Below, one piece after another: positions 11,932 to 24,670 of a stretch of 64,000 bases of DNA. The position numbers were made by a program, and so were the translations under genes. Source of the DNA: Patella vulgata (taxonomy: Eukaryota; Mollusca; Gastropoda; Patellidae); NCBI RefSeq assembly GCF_932274485.2, contig NC_065882.2, positions 60,487,431 through 60,551,430 on the forward strand, in the 5' to 3' direction. How positions within the stretch are numbered: position 1 is the first letter of the stretch; the number at the start of each line of letters is the position of its first letter. Under the pieces are notes generated by a model. It saw nothing but the letters and a program-made list of their open reading frames with translations. It made no database searches and was not told the origin of the DNA.

Positions 11932-13845
11932 TTCTTATTATTATTATTATTCTTCTTTTGTTTTGAGTAGATCTCAGCAACTACGTGTCGCATCGTTACG
12001 ATTTCTTCGGTTTTACTGGGAAAGTGGGTGTGACTTAGAGGATAAAGCTATTTTGAACGTTCTGCGACAATGCGAAATGTCCGAAATCACCGAAGTTATC
12101 GTTTTTACAAATATTGCGGTAATTTTAACAATAATCATGGGATTTTAACTTTCGATACATTTTGGCATAGCTGGAGACAGGGCACATAGCTGCGCTACTT
12201 TTGATTTTTGATTTTCGGCAAATCTTCGCAGATATTAGGCGCTAAATTTAGAAAATTTAAATTTTTACAAAAAACTTTTTTATTTATGAATATTTTTTAG
12301 TCGTGTTTTACACAAATATAACGAGCCCTCTGACTTGGGCAAAAATGTGAAAATTTTTTGTCTCGGTAATTTTCCTTGGCCCCCATTGGCTAATTCAGTT
12401 TTTCAGTCCTAGATTAATTATTTATTGTTCGATTTGTATAAAACAAAGTTCATATGCTCCGTTGTCTCAATTGTCATTTTTTTTGTTACCAATAGTGTTA
12501 TCTGTCGGCACCGGAAGTGGCGTAAATTGACAAAAAACTACAATTTTGACAGTTAGGTACCATTTTTCGAAAGCAAATATTATTGTTTTCAAATCTGGTA
12601 TAACTGAAATTGTGCGCCCTTTAAAGGCGCACAAAATGTTATGACCAGTTTTTTTAATTTCGATTCCGTTTTCGGGCTATTTCGATTAAAAGGTGAAAAA
12701 AGGTGTAAAATTAAGCTATTTACAACCCATCCAGCGTTTTCATATTTTAAAATATTACTTCGTAACTTTCATAAACTCGTAGCAATAATCTATACGGAGA
12801 GAATGTATGTGAAAATTAATTTGTAATATGCGCAGTTGCCGAGAAATGGGCAATTTTGCATGAGTCACTTTTTACGGTAGTTTGCCTGTAAAAGAGTCAA
12901 TTATTATTCGATTTTCATAAAAGTGACACCATTTGATGTGTAATGTCAATTTTAACTAGGTCAAACCAAATTAACCCTTTCAATATCACCGGAAATGACG
13001 TAATTTGGGCAAAAATTGTATTTATAGCCTTCGAAACCAGTAATTTATTCAAATGAGTCATATTTGTTATTTGTTTAAAATTTTGATATTTGATTCAAAT
13101 CAACTAATACAATGACCCCTTACGATCATATAGATATCACAAAATGGTTTCTAACTTGTTCAGTTGCGGAGAAATAAGCAATTTTCAACAGGTCACTTTT
13201 TAAGGTTTTTTGTCAATAAAAGTCTCAATTATTATTCGATTTTCATGAAATTTTCACTGTGTGATACATAATGCCATTTACGATTTCATACAAGTAATTT
13301 CAGATTTTCATTATCACCGGAAGTAACGTCATTTTGGCAAAAACTGTATTTTTAGCCTTCAAAACAGATATTTTATTCAAATGAATCAGATTTGTAATGT
13401 TTTTAAAATTATGATATTTGATTCCAATCAACAAATAGAATGAACTCCTTCGATCATACAGATACCTCAAAATGGTTTCTAACTTGTACGGTTGCAGAGA
13501 AATAGGCGATTTTCTACAAGTCATTTTTCAAGGTTTTTGGTCTATAAAGGTGGCAATTATTATAGGATTTACATAAAATTTTCACCATGTGATCATGCTA
13601 TTTCTGATTTCATAAACCAATTTAACATTTTCATTATCACCGGAAGTAATGTAATTTTGACAGGATCACTGACATGTAGCAAATGAATTGATTGCTGGAT
13701 TTGGTTGTTTCTGCGTCCATTTTATTTCATGTGTGCAATGCTTATGTGGAAACCTGTTTAACGGTTTCATTGGTACCGGAAGTGACATAAGTTCAAGGGT
13801 AACGTGGCACCGGTGAAACCCGTCATTACTGCTTCGCAGTTCTAG
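11932..13845 (+). repeat. Array unit 8 (1914 bp, variant 5' part)
   Basis: The first ~250 bp carry a distinct haplotype (CAACTACGTGTCGCATCG, TTTTACTGGGAAAG, GCTGGAGACAGGGC). The rest matches units 2 and 9. CTAG lies at 13842-13845. This is a chimeric-looking unit. Confidence 0.9.
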
Positions 13846-15826
13846 TTCTTATTATTATTAGGGTTTCACACTGCGTAGCTTGTGTGAAACACTATTGTTT
13901 TTGTTAAAATTATTATTCTTATTATTATTATTCTTCTTTTGTTTTGAGTAGATCTCAGCAACTGATTGTCGGATCGTTACGATTTCTTCGGTTTTATCGG
14001 AAAAGTGGGTGTGACTTAGAGGATAAAGCTATTTTGAACGTTCTGCGACAATGCGAAATGTCCGAAATCACCGAAGCTATCGTTTTTAGAAATATTGCAG
14101 TAATTTTAACAATAATCATTGGATTTTAACTTTCGATGCATTTTGGCATAGCCGGAGACGGGGCACATAGCTACGCTACTTTTGATTTTTGATTTTCGGC
14201 AAATCTTCGCAGATATTAGGCGCTAAATTTAGAAAATTTAAATTTTTACAAAAAACTTTTTTATTTATGAATATTTTTTAGTCGTGTTTTACACAAATAT
14301 AACGAGCCCTCTGACTTGGGCAAAAATGTGAAAATTTTTTGTCTCGGTAATTTTCCTTGGCCCCCATTGGCTAATTCAGTTTTTCAGTCCTAGATTAATT
14401 ATTTATTGTTCGATTTGTATAAAACAAAGTTCATATGCTCCGTTGTCTCAATTGTCATTTTTTTTGTTACCAATAGTGTTATCTGTCGGCACCGGAAGTG
14501 GCGTAAATTGACAAAAAACTACAATTTTGACAGTTAGGTACCATTTTTCGAAAGCAAATATTATTGTTTTCAAATCTGGTATAACTGAAATTGTGCGCCC
14601 TTTAAAGGCGCACAAAATGTTGGGACCAGTTTTTTTAATTTCGATTCCGTTTTCGGGCTATTTCGATTAAAAGGTGAAAAAAGGTGTAAAATTAAGCTAT
14701 TTACAACCCATCCAGCGTTTTCATATTTTAAAATATTACTTCGTAACTTTCATAAACTCGTAGCAATAATCTATACGGAGAGAATGTATGTGAAAATTAA
14801 TTTGTAATATGCGCAGTTGCCGAGAAATGGGCAATTTTGCATGAGTCACTTTTTACGCTAGTTTGCCTGTAAAAGAGTCAATTATTATTCGATTTTCATA
14901 AAAGTGACACCATTTGATGTGTAATGTCAATTTTAACTAGGTCAAACCAAATTAACCCTTTCAATATCACCGGAAATGACGTAATTTGGGCAAAAATTGT
15001 ATTTATAGCCTTCGAAACCAGTAATTTATTCAAATGAGTCATATTTGTTATTTGTTTAAAATTTTGATATTTGATTCAAATCAACTAATACAATGACCCC
15101 TTACGATCATATAGATATCACAAAATGGTTTCTAACTTGTTCAGTTGCGGAGAAATAAGCAATTTTCAACAGGTCACTTTTTAAGGTTTTTTGTCAATAA
15201 AAGTCTCAATTATTATTCGATTTTCATGAAATTTTCACTGTGTGATACATAATGCCATTTACGATTTCATACAAGTAATTTCAGATTTTCATTATCACCG
15301 GAAGTAACGTCATTTTGGCAAAAACTGTATTTTTAGCCTTCAAAACAGATATTTTATTCAAATGAATCAGATTTGTAATGTTTTTAAAATTATGATATTT
15401 GATTCCAATCAACAAATAGAATGAACTCCTTCGATCATACAGATACCTCAAAATGGTTTCTAACTTGTACGGTTGCAGAGAAATAGGCGATTTTCTACAA
15501 GTCATTTTTCAAGGTTTTTGGTCTATAAAGGTGGCAATTATTATAGGATTTACATAAAATTTTCACCATGTGATCATGCTATTTCTGATTTCATAAACCA
15601 ATTTAACATTTTCATTATCACCGGAAGTAATGTAATTTTGACAGGATCACTGACATGTAGCAAATGAATTGATTGCTGGATTTGGTTGTTTCTGCGTCCA
15701 TTTTATTTCATGTGTGCAATGCTTATGTGGAAACCTGTTTAACGGTTTCATTGGTACCGGAAGTGACATAAGTTCAAGGGTAACGTGGCACCGGTGAAAC
15801 CCGTCATTACTGCTTCGCAGTTCTAG
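13846..15826 (+). repeat. Array unit 9, with 5' stem-loop (1981 bp)
   Basis: This is the second unit with the 5' stem-loop (GTTTCACAC 13863-13871, GTGTGAAAC 13882-13890), preceded by its own (TTA)n. Apart from that tract it is nearly identical to unit 2 although 13 kb away. CTAG lies at 15823-15826. Confidence 0.9.
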
Positions 15827-17690
15827 TTCTTCTTATTATTATTATTTTTTTTTGCCAATTTGCTTATATCTCAACAACTTCTTGTCGGGTCGATACAATG
15901 TCTTCAGTTTTACTGGGAAAGTGGGTGTTACTTAGAGATTAAAGCTATTCCCGGCATTCTGCGACATTGCGAAATGTCCGAAATCACCGAAAATGTCGTT
16001 TTTTGAAATATTGCCGTAATATTAACAATAATCATTGGATTTTAGCATATGATGCATTTTGACATAGCCAGAAACATGGGACATAGCTATGTTACTTTTG
16101 ATTTTTGATTTTCGACAAATCTTGGAAGATATTAGGCGCCAAATTTTGAAAATTTAAATTTTTACAAAATTTTTTTTTATTTATTAATATTTTTATATGA
16201 CATTTTAACCAAGGTTAAAGAGTCATCTGATTTGAACAAAAATGTCAACATTTTTTTGTTTCCGTAATTTTCCTTGGCCGCCATTGGCTAATTCAGTTTT
16301 TCAGTCCTACATTAATTATTTATTGTTCGATTTGTATAAAACCTAGTTCATATGTTCCGTGGTTCAAAATGTCATTTTTTTTGTTACCGGTAAAGTTTCC
16401 TGTCGGAACCGGAAGACGCGTAAATTTAGCAAAAACTACAATATTGACAGTTCGGTACCACTTTTTGAAAGCAAATATTATTTTTTACAAATCTGATATT
16501 ATCCAAAAGATGCGCACTGTTAAGGTGCACAAAATCTCGGACTCAGTTTTTTTAATTTCGATTTCGTTTTCGGGCCATTTCGATTAAAAGGTAAAAAAAG
16601 GGGTAAAAATAAGCTATTTACAACCCATCCAGCGCCTTCATATATTAAAATATTTCTTTGATACGTTCATAAACTTGTAGAAATAACCCATACGAAGAGA
16701 ATGTATGTGAAAAATAGTTTGTAATATGATCAGTTGCCGAGAAATGGGCAATTTTGCATGAGTCACTTTTTACGCTAGTTTGCCTGTAAAAGAGTCAATC
16801 ATTACTGGATTTTCATAAAAGTTACACCATTTGGTGCGTAATGTCAATTTTAACTAGGTCAAACCAATTCAACATTACCAATATCACCGGAAATTACGTA
16901 ATTTGGGCAAAAACCGTATTTATAGCCTTCGAAACAAATAATTTATTCAAATGAGTTGTATTTGTTATTCGTTTAAAATTTTGATATTTGATTCCAATCA
17001 ACTAATAGAATGAACCCATACGATCATATAGATATCACAAATTCCTTTCTAACTTGGTCAGTTGCGGAGAAATAGACGATTTTGAACAGGTCACTTTTCA
17101 AGGTTTTTGGACCATACAACTGTCAATTATTATTCGATTTTCATAAAATTTTCACTGTTTGATACCTTTTACCAATTATGATTTCATACAAGTAATTTCA
17201 GATTTTCATTATCACCGGAAGTAACGTCAATTTCGCAAAAACTGTATTTGTAGCCTTCAAAACAGATATTTTGGTCAAATGAGTCTGATTTGTAATGTTT
17301 TTACAATTATGATTTTTGATTCCGCTCAACAAATATATTGAACACATATGATCATACAGATACCGCAAAATGGTTTCTAACTTGTACGGTTGTAGAGAAA
17401 TAGACGATTTTCTACAAGTCACTTTTCAAGGTTTTGGGTCTTTGCCATTTCTGATTTTAAAAAACTAATTTATCTTTATCATTATCACTGCATATAATGA
17501 AATTTCGTCAGGATCACTAAATGTATAAAATGAATTGATTACCAAAAGATGTTGGTTCCTGTGGTAATTAGCTCATATCAGATTGTTACTTCCTGAATTA
17601 TATTATTGTATGAAAAAACTTTCTTGTTTAACTTTCTTCTCTATCCATCTCTTGCAAATTGTGTTTGTTTTTCTTTCCTCCAATTTAAAT
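15827..17690 (+). repeat. Array unit 10, strongly diverged
   Basis: The same order of blocks is present but with many substitutions throughout. The unit loses similarity after about 17540 and continues as ~150 bp of unrelated AT-rich sequence without the hairpin-CTAG end. The internal near-palindrome at about 16508-16530 has decayed. This looks like an older unit that escaped homogenisation, or an ancient array edge later joined to new copies. Confidence 0.8.
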
Positions 17691-19275
17691 GGCTGCATTT
17701 TGGCATAGCCGGAGACGGGGCACATAGCTACGCTACTTTTGATTTTTGATTTTCGGCAAATCTTCGCAGATATTAGGCGCTAAATTTAGAAAATTTAAAT
17801 TTTTACAAAAAACTTTTTTATTTATGAATATTTTTTAGTCGTGTTTTACACAAATATAACGAGTCCTCTGACTTGGGAAAAAATGTGAAAATTTTTTGTC
17901 TCGGTAATTTTCCTTGGCCCCCATTGGCTAATTCAGTTTTTCAGTCCTAGATTAATTATTTATTGTTCGATTTGTATAAAACAAAGTTCATATGCTCCGT
18001 TGTCTCAATTGTCATTTTTTTTGTTACCAATAGTGTTATCTGTCGGCACCGGAAGTGGCGTAAATTGACAAAAAACTACAATTTTGACAGTTAGGTACCA
18101 TTTTTCGAAAGCAAATATTATTTTTTTCAAATCTGGTATAACTGAAATTGTGCGCCCTTTAAAGGCGCACAAAATGTTGGGACCAGTTTTTTTAATTTCG
18201 ATTCCGTTTTCGGGCTATTTCGATTAAAAGGTGAAAAAAGTGTAAAATTAAGCTATTTACAACCCATCCAGCGTTTTCATATTTTAAAATATTACTTCGT
18301 AACTTTCATAAACTCGTAGCAATAATCTATACGGAGAGATTGTATGTGAAAATTAATTTGTAATATACGCAGTTGCCGAGAAATGGGCAATTTTGCATGA
18401 GTCACTTTTTACGCTAGTTTGCCTGTAAAAGAGTCAATTATTATTCGATTTTCATAAAAGTGACACCATTTGATGTGTAATGTCAATTTTAACTAGGTCA
18501 AACCAATTTAACATTTTCAATATCACCGGAAATGACGTAATTTGGGCAAAAAATGTATTTATAGCCTTCGAAACCAGTAATTTATTCAAATGAGTTGTAT
18601 TTGTTATTTGTTTAAAATTTTGATATTTGATTCAAATCAACTAATACAATGAACCCTTACGATCATATAGATATCACAAAATGGTTTCTAACTTGTTCAG
18701 TTGCGGAGAAATAGGCAATTTTCAACAGGTCACTTTTTAAGGTTTTTTGTCAATAAAAGTGTCAATTATTATTCGATTTTCATGAAATTTTCACTGTGTG
18801 ATACATAATGCCATTTACGATTTCATACAAGTAATTTAAGATTTTCATTATCACCGGAAGTAACGTCATTTTGGCAAAAACTGTATTTTTAGCCTTCAAA
18901 ACAGATATTTTATTCAAATGAATCAGATTTGTAATGTTTTTAAAATTATGATATTTGATTCCAATCAACAAATAGAATGAACTCATTCGATCATACAGAT
19001 ACATAATATTTTCACCATGTGATGATGCTATTTCTGATTTCATAAACCAATTTAACATTTTCATTATCACCGGAAGTAATGTAATTTTGACAGGATCACT
19101 GACATGTAGCAAATGAATTGATTGCTGGATTTGGTTGTTTCTGCGTCCATTTTATTTCATGTGTGCAATGCTTATGTGGAAACCGGTTTAACGGTTTCAT
19201 TGGTACCAGAAGTGACATAAGTTCAAGGGTAACGTGGCACCGGTGAAACCCGTCATTACTGCTTCGCAGTTCTAG
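17691..19275 (+). repeat. Array unit 11, 5'-truncated
   Basis: This unit starts abruptly inside the repeat at GCATTTTGGCATAGCC, with the first ~190 bp missing. It also lacks about 105-109 bp near 19001 (CAGATAC joined to ATAATATTTTC). CTAG lies at 19272-19275. Confidence 0.85.
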
Positions 19276-21186
19276 TTCTTATTATTATTATTCTTCTTTT
19301 GTTTTGAGTAGATCTCAGCAACTGATTGTCGGATCGTTACGATTTCTTCGGTTTTATCGGAAAAGTGGGTGTGACTTAGAGGATAAAGCTATTTTGAACG
19401 TTCTGCAAAAATGCGAAATGTCCGAAATCACCGAAGCTATCGTTTTTAGAAATATTGCAGTAATTTTAACAATAATCATTGGATTTTAACTTTCGATGCA
19501 TTTTGGCATAGCCGGAGACGGGGCACATAGCTACGCTACTTTTGATTTTTGATTTTCGGCAAATCTTCGCAGATATTAGGCGCTAAATTTAGAAAATTTA
19601 AATTTTCACAAAAAACTTTTTTATTTATGAATATTTTTTAGTCGTGTTTTACACAAATATAACGAGTCCTCTGACTTGGGCAAAAATGTGAAAAATTTTT
19701 GTCTCGGTAATTTTCCTTGGCCCCCATTGGCTAATTCAGTTTTTCAGTTCTAGATTAATTATTTTTTGTTTGATTTGTATAAAACAAAGTTCATATACTC
19801 CGTTGTCTCAATTGTCATTTTTTTTGTTACCAATAATTTTAACTGTCGGCACCGGAAGTGGCGTAAATTGACAAAAAAATACAATTTTGACAGTTAGGTA
19901 CCATTTTTCGAAAGCAAATATTATTTTTTTCAAATCTGGTATAACTGAAATTGTGCGCCCTTTAAAGGCGCACAAAATGTTGGGACCAGTTTTTTTAATT
20001 TCGAATCCGTTTTCGGGCTATTTCGATTAAAAGGTGAAAAAAGGTGTAAAATTAAGCTATTTACAACCCATCCAGCGTTTTCATATTTTAAAATAATACT
20101 TCGTAACTTTCATAAACTCGTAGCAATAATCTATACGGAGAGAATGTATGTGAAAATTAATTTTTAATATGCGCAGTTGCCGAGAAATGGGCAATTTTGC
20201 ATGAGTCACTTTTTACGCTAGTTTGCCTGTAAAAGAGTCAATTATTATTCGATTTTCATAAAAGTGACACCATTTGATGTGTAATGTCAATTTTAACTAG
20301 GTCAAACCAATTTAACATTTTCAATATCACCGGAAATGACGTAATTTGGGCAAAAATTGTATTTATAGCCTTCGAAACCAGTAATTTATTCAAATGAGTC
20401 ATATTTGTTATTTGTTTAAAATTTTGATATTTGATTCAAATCAACTAATTCAATGAACCCTTACGATCATATAGATATCACAAAATGGTTTCTAACTTGT
20501 TCAGTTGCGGAGAAATAGGCAATTTTCAACAGGTCACTTTTTAAGGTTTTTTGTCAATAAAAGTGTCAATTATTATTCGATTTTCATGAAATTTTCACTG
20601 TGTGATACATAATGCCATTTACGATTTCATACAAGTAATTTAAGATTTTCATTATCACCGGAAGTAACGTCATTTTGGCAAAAACTGTATTTTTAGCCTT
20701 CAAAACAGATATTTTATTCAAATGAATCAGATTTGTAATGTTTTTAAAATTATGATATTTGATTCCAATCAACAAATAGAATGAACTCATTCGATCATAC
20801 AGATACCTCAAAATGGTTTCTAACTTGTACGGTTGCAGAGAAATAGGCGATTTTCTACAAGTCATTTTTCAAGGTTTTTGGTCTATAAAGGTGGCAATTA
20901 TTATAGGATTTACATAAAATTTTCACCATGTGATGATGCTATTTCTGATTTCATAAACCAATTTAACATTTTCATTATCACCGGAAGTAATGTAATTTTG
21001 ACAGGATCACTGACATGTAGCAAATGAATTGATTGCTGGATTTGGTTGTTTCTGCGTCCATTTTATTTCATGTGTGCAATGCTTATGTGGAAACCTGTTT
21101 AACGGTTTCATTGGTACCGGAAGTGACATAAGTTCAAGGGTAACGTGGCACCGGTGAAACCCGTCATTACTGCTTCGCAGTTCTAG
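19276..21186 (+). repeat. Array unit 12 (1911 bp)
   Basis: A full-length unit without the 5' stem-loop, carrying a modest number of private substitutions (TTCTGCAAAAATGCG, TAATTTTAACTGTCGG). CTAG lies at 21183-21186. Confidence 0.9.
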
Positions 21187-22466
21187 TTATTATTCTTTTG
21201 TTTTGAGTAGATCTCAGCAACTGATTGTCGGATCGTTACGATTTCTTCGGTTTTATCGGAAAAGTGGGTGTGACTTAGAGGATAAAGCTATTTTGAACGT
21301 TCTGCGACAATGCGAAATGTCCGAAATCACCGAAGCTATCGTTTTTAGAAATATTGCAGTAATTTTAACAATAATCATTGGATTTTAACTTTCGATGCAT
21401 TTTGGCATAGCCGGAGACGGGGCACATAGCTACGCTACTTTTGTTTTTTGATTTTCGGCAAATCTTCGCAGATATTAGGCGCTAAATTTAGAAAATTTAA
21501 ATTTTTACAAAAAACTTTTTTAATTTATGAATATTTTTTAGTCGTGTTTTACACAAATGTGTAATGTCAATTTTAACTAGGTCAAACCAATTTAACATTT
21601 TCAATATCACCGGAAATGACGTAATTTGAGCAAAAATTGTATTTATAGCCCTCGAAACCAGTAATTTATTCAAATGAGTCATATTTGTTATTTGTTTAAA
21701 ATTTTGATATTTGATTCAAATCAACTAATACAATGAACCCTTACGATCATATAGATATCACAAAATGGTTTCTAACTTGGTCAGTTGCGGAGAAATAGGC
21801 AATTTTCAACAGGTCACTTTTCAAGGTTTTTTGTCCACAAAAGTGTCAATTATTATTCGATTTTCATGAAATTTTCACTGTGTGATACCTAATGCCATTT
21901 ACGATTTCATACAAGTAATTTAAGATTTTCATTATCACCGGAAGTAACGTCATTTTGGCAAAAACTGTATTTTTTGGCTTCAAAACAGATATTTTATTCA
22001 AATGAGTCTGATTTGTAATGTTTGTAACATTATGATATTTAATTCCAGTCAGCAAATAGATTGAGCCCATGCGATCATACAGATACCAGAAAATGGTTTC
22101 TAACTTGTACGGTTGTAGAGAAATAGACGATTTTCTACAAGTCACTTTTCAAGGTTTTTGGTCTATAAAAGTGGCAATTATTATTCGATTTACATAAAAT
22201 TTTCACCATGTGATGCCTTATGTCATTTCGAATTTCATAAAACTAATTGAACATTTTCATTATCACCGGAAGTACTGTACACTTACATGTAACAAATGTA
22301 TAAAATGAATTGATATTGTTGGATTTGGTTGATTCGGCGTCCATTTTATTTGATGTGTGCAATGCTTATGTGGAAACCTGTTTAATGGTTTCATTGGTAC
22401 CGGAAGTGACATGTCTAGGGTAACGTGGCACCAGTGAAACCCGTCATTACTGCATCGCAGTTGTAG
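21187..22466 (+). repeat. Array unit 13, right edge, deleted and diverged
   Basis: This unit has an internal deletion of about 0.63 kb at ~21558 (ACACAAAT joined to GTGTAATGTC). From about 21960 onwards it is clearly more diverged than internal units. Its end reads GCATCGCAGTTGTAG, a mutated form of the hairpin-CTAG signature, after which repeat similarity stops. It marks the right boundary of the array. Confidence 0.85.
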
Positions 22467-24008
22467 TTACAAAATTGTAATCTTTCATATAGGTATTCTT
22501 ATATAAAGAGTTTAATTTTGTTCAATCAATGAGAAAACCAGCTCGTTCGTTATCTGACAATATTTTGTTTAAATTTGTGTCATCCAATCGACTAATTACA
22601 ATTGTTAAAAATACGTTCTCGTGTACAAACTGCCTGATTTGATGATGTATTTGCACTAAAAAACATATCCAAACTAATTAATCTATCAAAATTATGCTAC
22701 AAATCCTTCTCAAAACACTGTTTAGGCGAGGGAATACCCCTGCTATAAAAAAAATCTATTAAAGGGACTAAACACTCTTGCTGGCTTGAAAGCTCCAGAA
22801 AATAAATAATATCTCTATCTAAGTACTAGATGCTTAAGAAACGATTGCAGTTTGGTTCAATGATAATATGCCAGACAAAATCATACTCAAAATCGGCCAA
22901 GGCAAAATGACATGATTAACATAATTCAATTTGGCGTTCTTCAGGAATTATCGAGAGCGCTATATCTTAATCAGTGTCTTTCAGTGGTGGTAGGATAAAT
23001 AATTTATTTTTAAATTCCTCAAACACAGAGTGGTTATGCAAGAGAAGTGTGTCGAAAAATCGAATTTGACAAACATCTATTTCTTTCCAAATCACTGCCA
23101 AATTTTTTTTAAAAAAAGAAAAAAACTCCATGAATTTGGTAATAAAAGGGCAGCGACATTCTCAAAATGAAATCGGCAAAATGAAATCCAAAATGGTGGA
23201 ATTTTCATTAATCGCCATTTCTTTCCGTTGGGTATGATTTGTAATATGTGGTATATTAATCCCGAAATTGCATAGTTGCTCATAAATGAATATATTGTTA
23301 ACGCGCTTTAAACATCTAGATGCAATAGACAAGGTGTAGAAAATTCTAGCTAAATTGAAATGTTGGCAATAAAGATCCAATCATAGTTTTTAGTTATACA
23401 CTGTTAACCACCCGTAGATGTTATAAATCACATAATTTATTCAGCTCGACGCAAGATTTAAAATGAATAGATGCGGTTTGTTTAACTTGAATGTAGATAT
23501 TATATCATGCATGTATAGGACCTTTCGGTTGAATCATATCATAGAAATATCTTATTTGCATAGTTTTACGTATTTGTCGACATTAAAGTGTACGCGTTCT
23601 ATTGTTCCATTTATAGCCTATACATTTTCTTGTTTCACTTGACTAAACAAAACATTGTGTAGGGATGTAGGCTTTTATAGATTGAACAAAAAGCTAATAA
23701 ATGTTGAGATGTGTGGAACATGCTCGAGGCGATTTCGATTTGTGGGATATTAAAATGCAAATACCTATGCAGGTTGTAATATGATAAATAGTCATGGACA
23801 TTTGACATGCTTTGAGAGTATGTTCACAGACGAAGAACTTATCGCCCCAACAGAAGCACTGAGCTGCACATGCCACACGCAATAGCGCCATACATGTTAA
23901 ATTTGACACTTCAAGGAAGGGTTGATGAAAACTGCCGCGTGCTGGTTTATCTATCCATGTTTGCTTTCCTATCGGTTCTTGCATAAGACTAGCGTATCTT
24001 TGCTTTAG
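22467..24008. other. Intergenic AT-rich sequence, no gene seen
   Basis: I see no coding region here. The stretch near 22755-22812 (AAAGGGACT...CTCTTGCTGG...AGCTCCAGAAAATAAA) recurs at 36777-36832, so it belongs to a dispersed repeat. The sequence from 23690 to 24008 probably holds the decayed upstream part of the Tc1-like transposase that follows; GATGAAAACTGCCGCG near 23926 resembles the family's '(D)DNCRxH' stretch. Confidence 0.5.
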
Positions 24009-24203
24009 TGTGTTACGTTTAATTTGATCGGGAGATGTGTTCGTCGACGTCAACGTCAACCGGAAACACTGCAAGAATTGACCGTGACACTGCAAGAGGA
24101 GTGGGTCAGATTGCCCCAAATCGTGATTGGACGGTTGATTAGGAGCATGCCACGACGAATCGCTGAATGTCTGAGGATTAGTGGAGCAATTACTCATTAT
24201 TAA
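24009..24203 (+). pseudogene. Tc1/mariner transposase C-terminus remnant
   Basis: This encodes the end of a Tc1-family DDE transposase, a DNA-transposon enzyme. The open frame gives about 64 residues, including GRCVRRRQRQPETLQEL, TLQEEWVRLPQ and RLIRSMPRRIAECL, and ends GAITHY-stop. This matches the Tc1 C-terminal pattern of an arginine-rich segment after 'LGR', then 'TLQEL...EW..IPQ', then 'RLI.SM.RR' and a final '..TRY' stop. An in-frame stop at 24006 closes it upstream, and only fragments of the catalytic core seem to remain, so it is a dead fragment. The opposite strand is open for 173 codons (23694-24215), which I treat as a shadow. No terminal repeats were identified. Family recognition is from memory of the motif. 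Confidence 0.75.
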
Positions 24204-24340
24204 GACAAAAATCAAAAACGTCCATTTTCTCTTTTGACGGTGTATCTATTTGCGAATGAAATGGGGCCGTCAGTTAACAGAGTAAAGATAACCCGATCAC
24301 GCACGTGTTTTATGTACACACATGTCTTTAGCAACAAGGA

Positions 24341-24505
24341 CTTGAACGAGGCTAGACATATTCCACAAAACATGTCAAACGTTGTCGCCATATTATCTTG
24401 AGAGCATGCGCAATAAATACTATCGGTATAGACTGGAATAACCAGACGCTAGAGATTGACATTCGATTGAGACTTCTGGAGTATTTCCCCGAACATCACT
24501 TACCT
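24341..24505 (+). repeat. Dispersed repeat C, copy 1 (3' part)
   Basis: The sequence from ACAAGGACTTGAACGAGGC through AGACTGGAATAACCAG to CATTCGATTGAGACT matches the 33004-33290 copy in its first half. It matches the complement of 57545-57680 in its second half. The three copies together define an element of at least 400 bp of unknown class. Confidence 0.7.
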
Positions 24506-24639
24506 AGAAATTATAGTAAAAACAGAAACGAATGTAAATCAGTTTATATACATTACATTATTATATAGTTTTATTTGTTTTTTGGTTTTTTTGGTTTTTT
24601 TTTTTCGAAACAGATTAGCCTAGCCTATCAAGAAAACGT

Positions 24640-24670
24640 AGCCCAATGACGTTAAATACGTCACTGGGGT
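24640..24670. repeat. Short hairpin
   Basis: CCAATGACGT and ACGTCACTGG face each other across TTAAAT, with one mismatch. The arms contain TGACGT, a CRE core. No function is assigned. Confidence 0.4.

Larger units (their letters stand above)
1..22466 (+). repeat. Tandem array of ~1.91-kb units, rolling-circle-element-like
   Basis: About thirteen head-to-tail copies of one unit fill the left third of the window, and the array starts before the window. The usual period is 1912-1915 bp; exceptions are 1972 and 1981 bp (extra 5' stem-loop), 1801 bp (internal deletion) and several truncated or divergent copies. Orientation is set by the junction signature hairpin ACTGC-ttc-GCAGT, tt, CTAG, which resembles a Helitron 3' end (hairpin plus CTRR). 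A (TTA)n/CTTCTT tract follows each junction. Neighbouring units differ by scattered single-base changes, so the array is homogenised but not identical. Open frames of 61-93 codons recur in every unit only because the DNA recurs; none resembles a known protein. Array status is certain; the Helitron/Helentron origin is inference. Confidence 0.95.

Noticed and set aside
152-22145. Recurrent 61-, 64-, 74- and 93-codon open frames in the satellite array
   Set aside because: They recur only because the DNA repeats, overlap each other on both strands, match no protein family and are lost or altered in diverged units without sign of codon conservation.
23694-24215. 173-codon minus-strand open frame as a cysteine-rich secreted protein
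   Set aside because: The plus strand of the same interval encodes a Tc1 transposase C-terminus, so the antisense frame is most likely a shadow.
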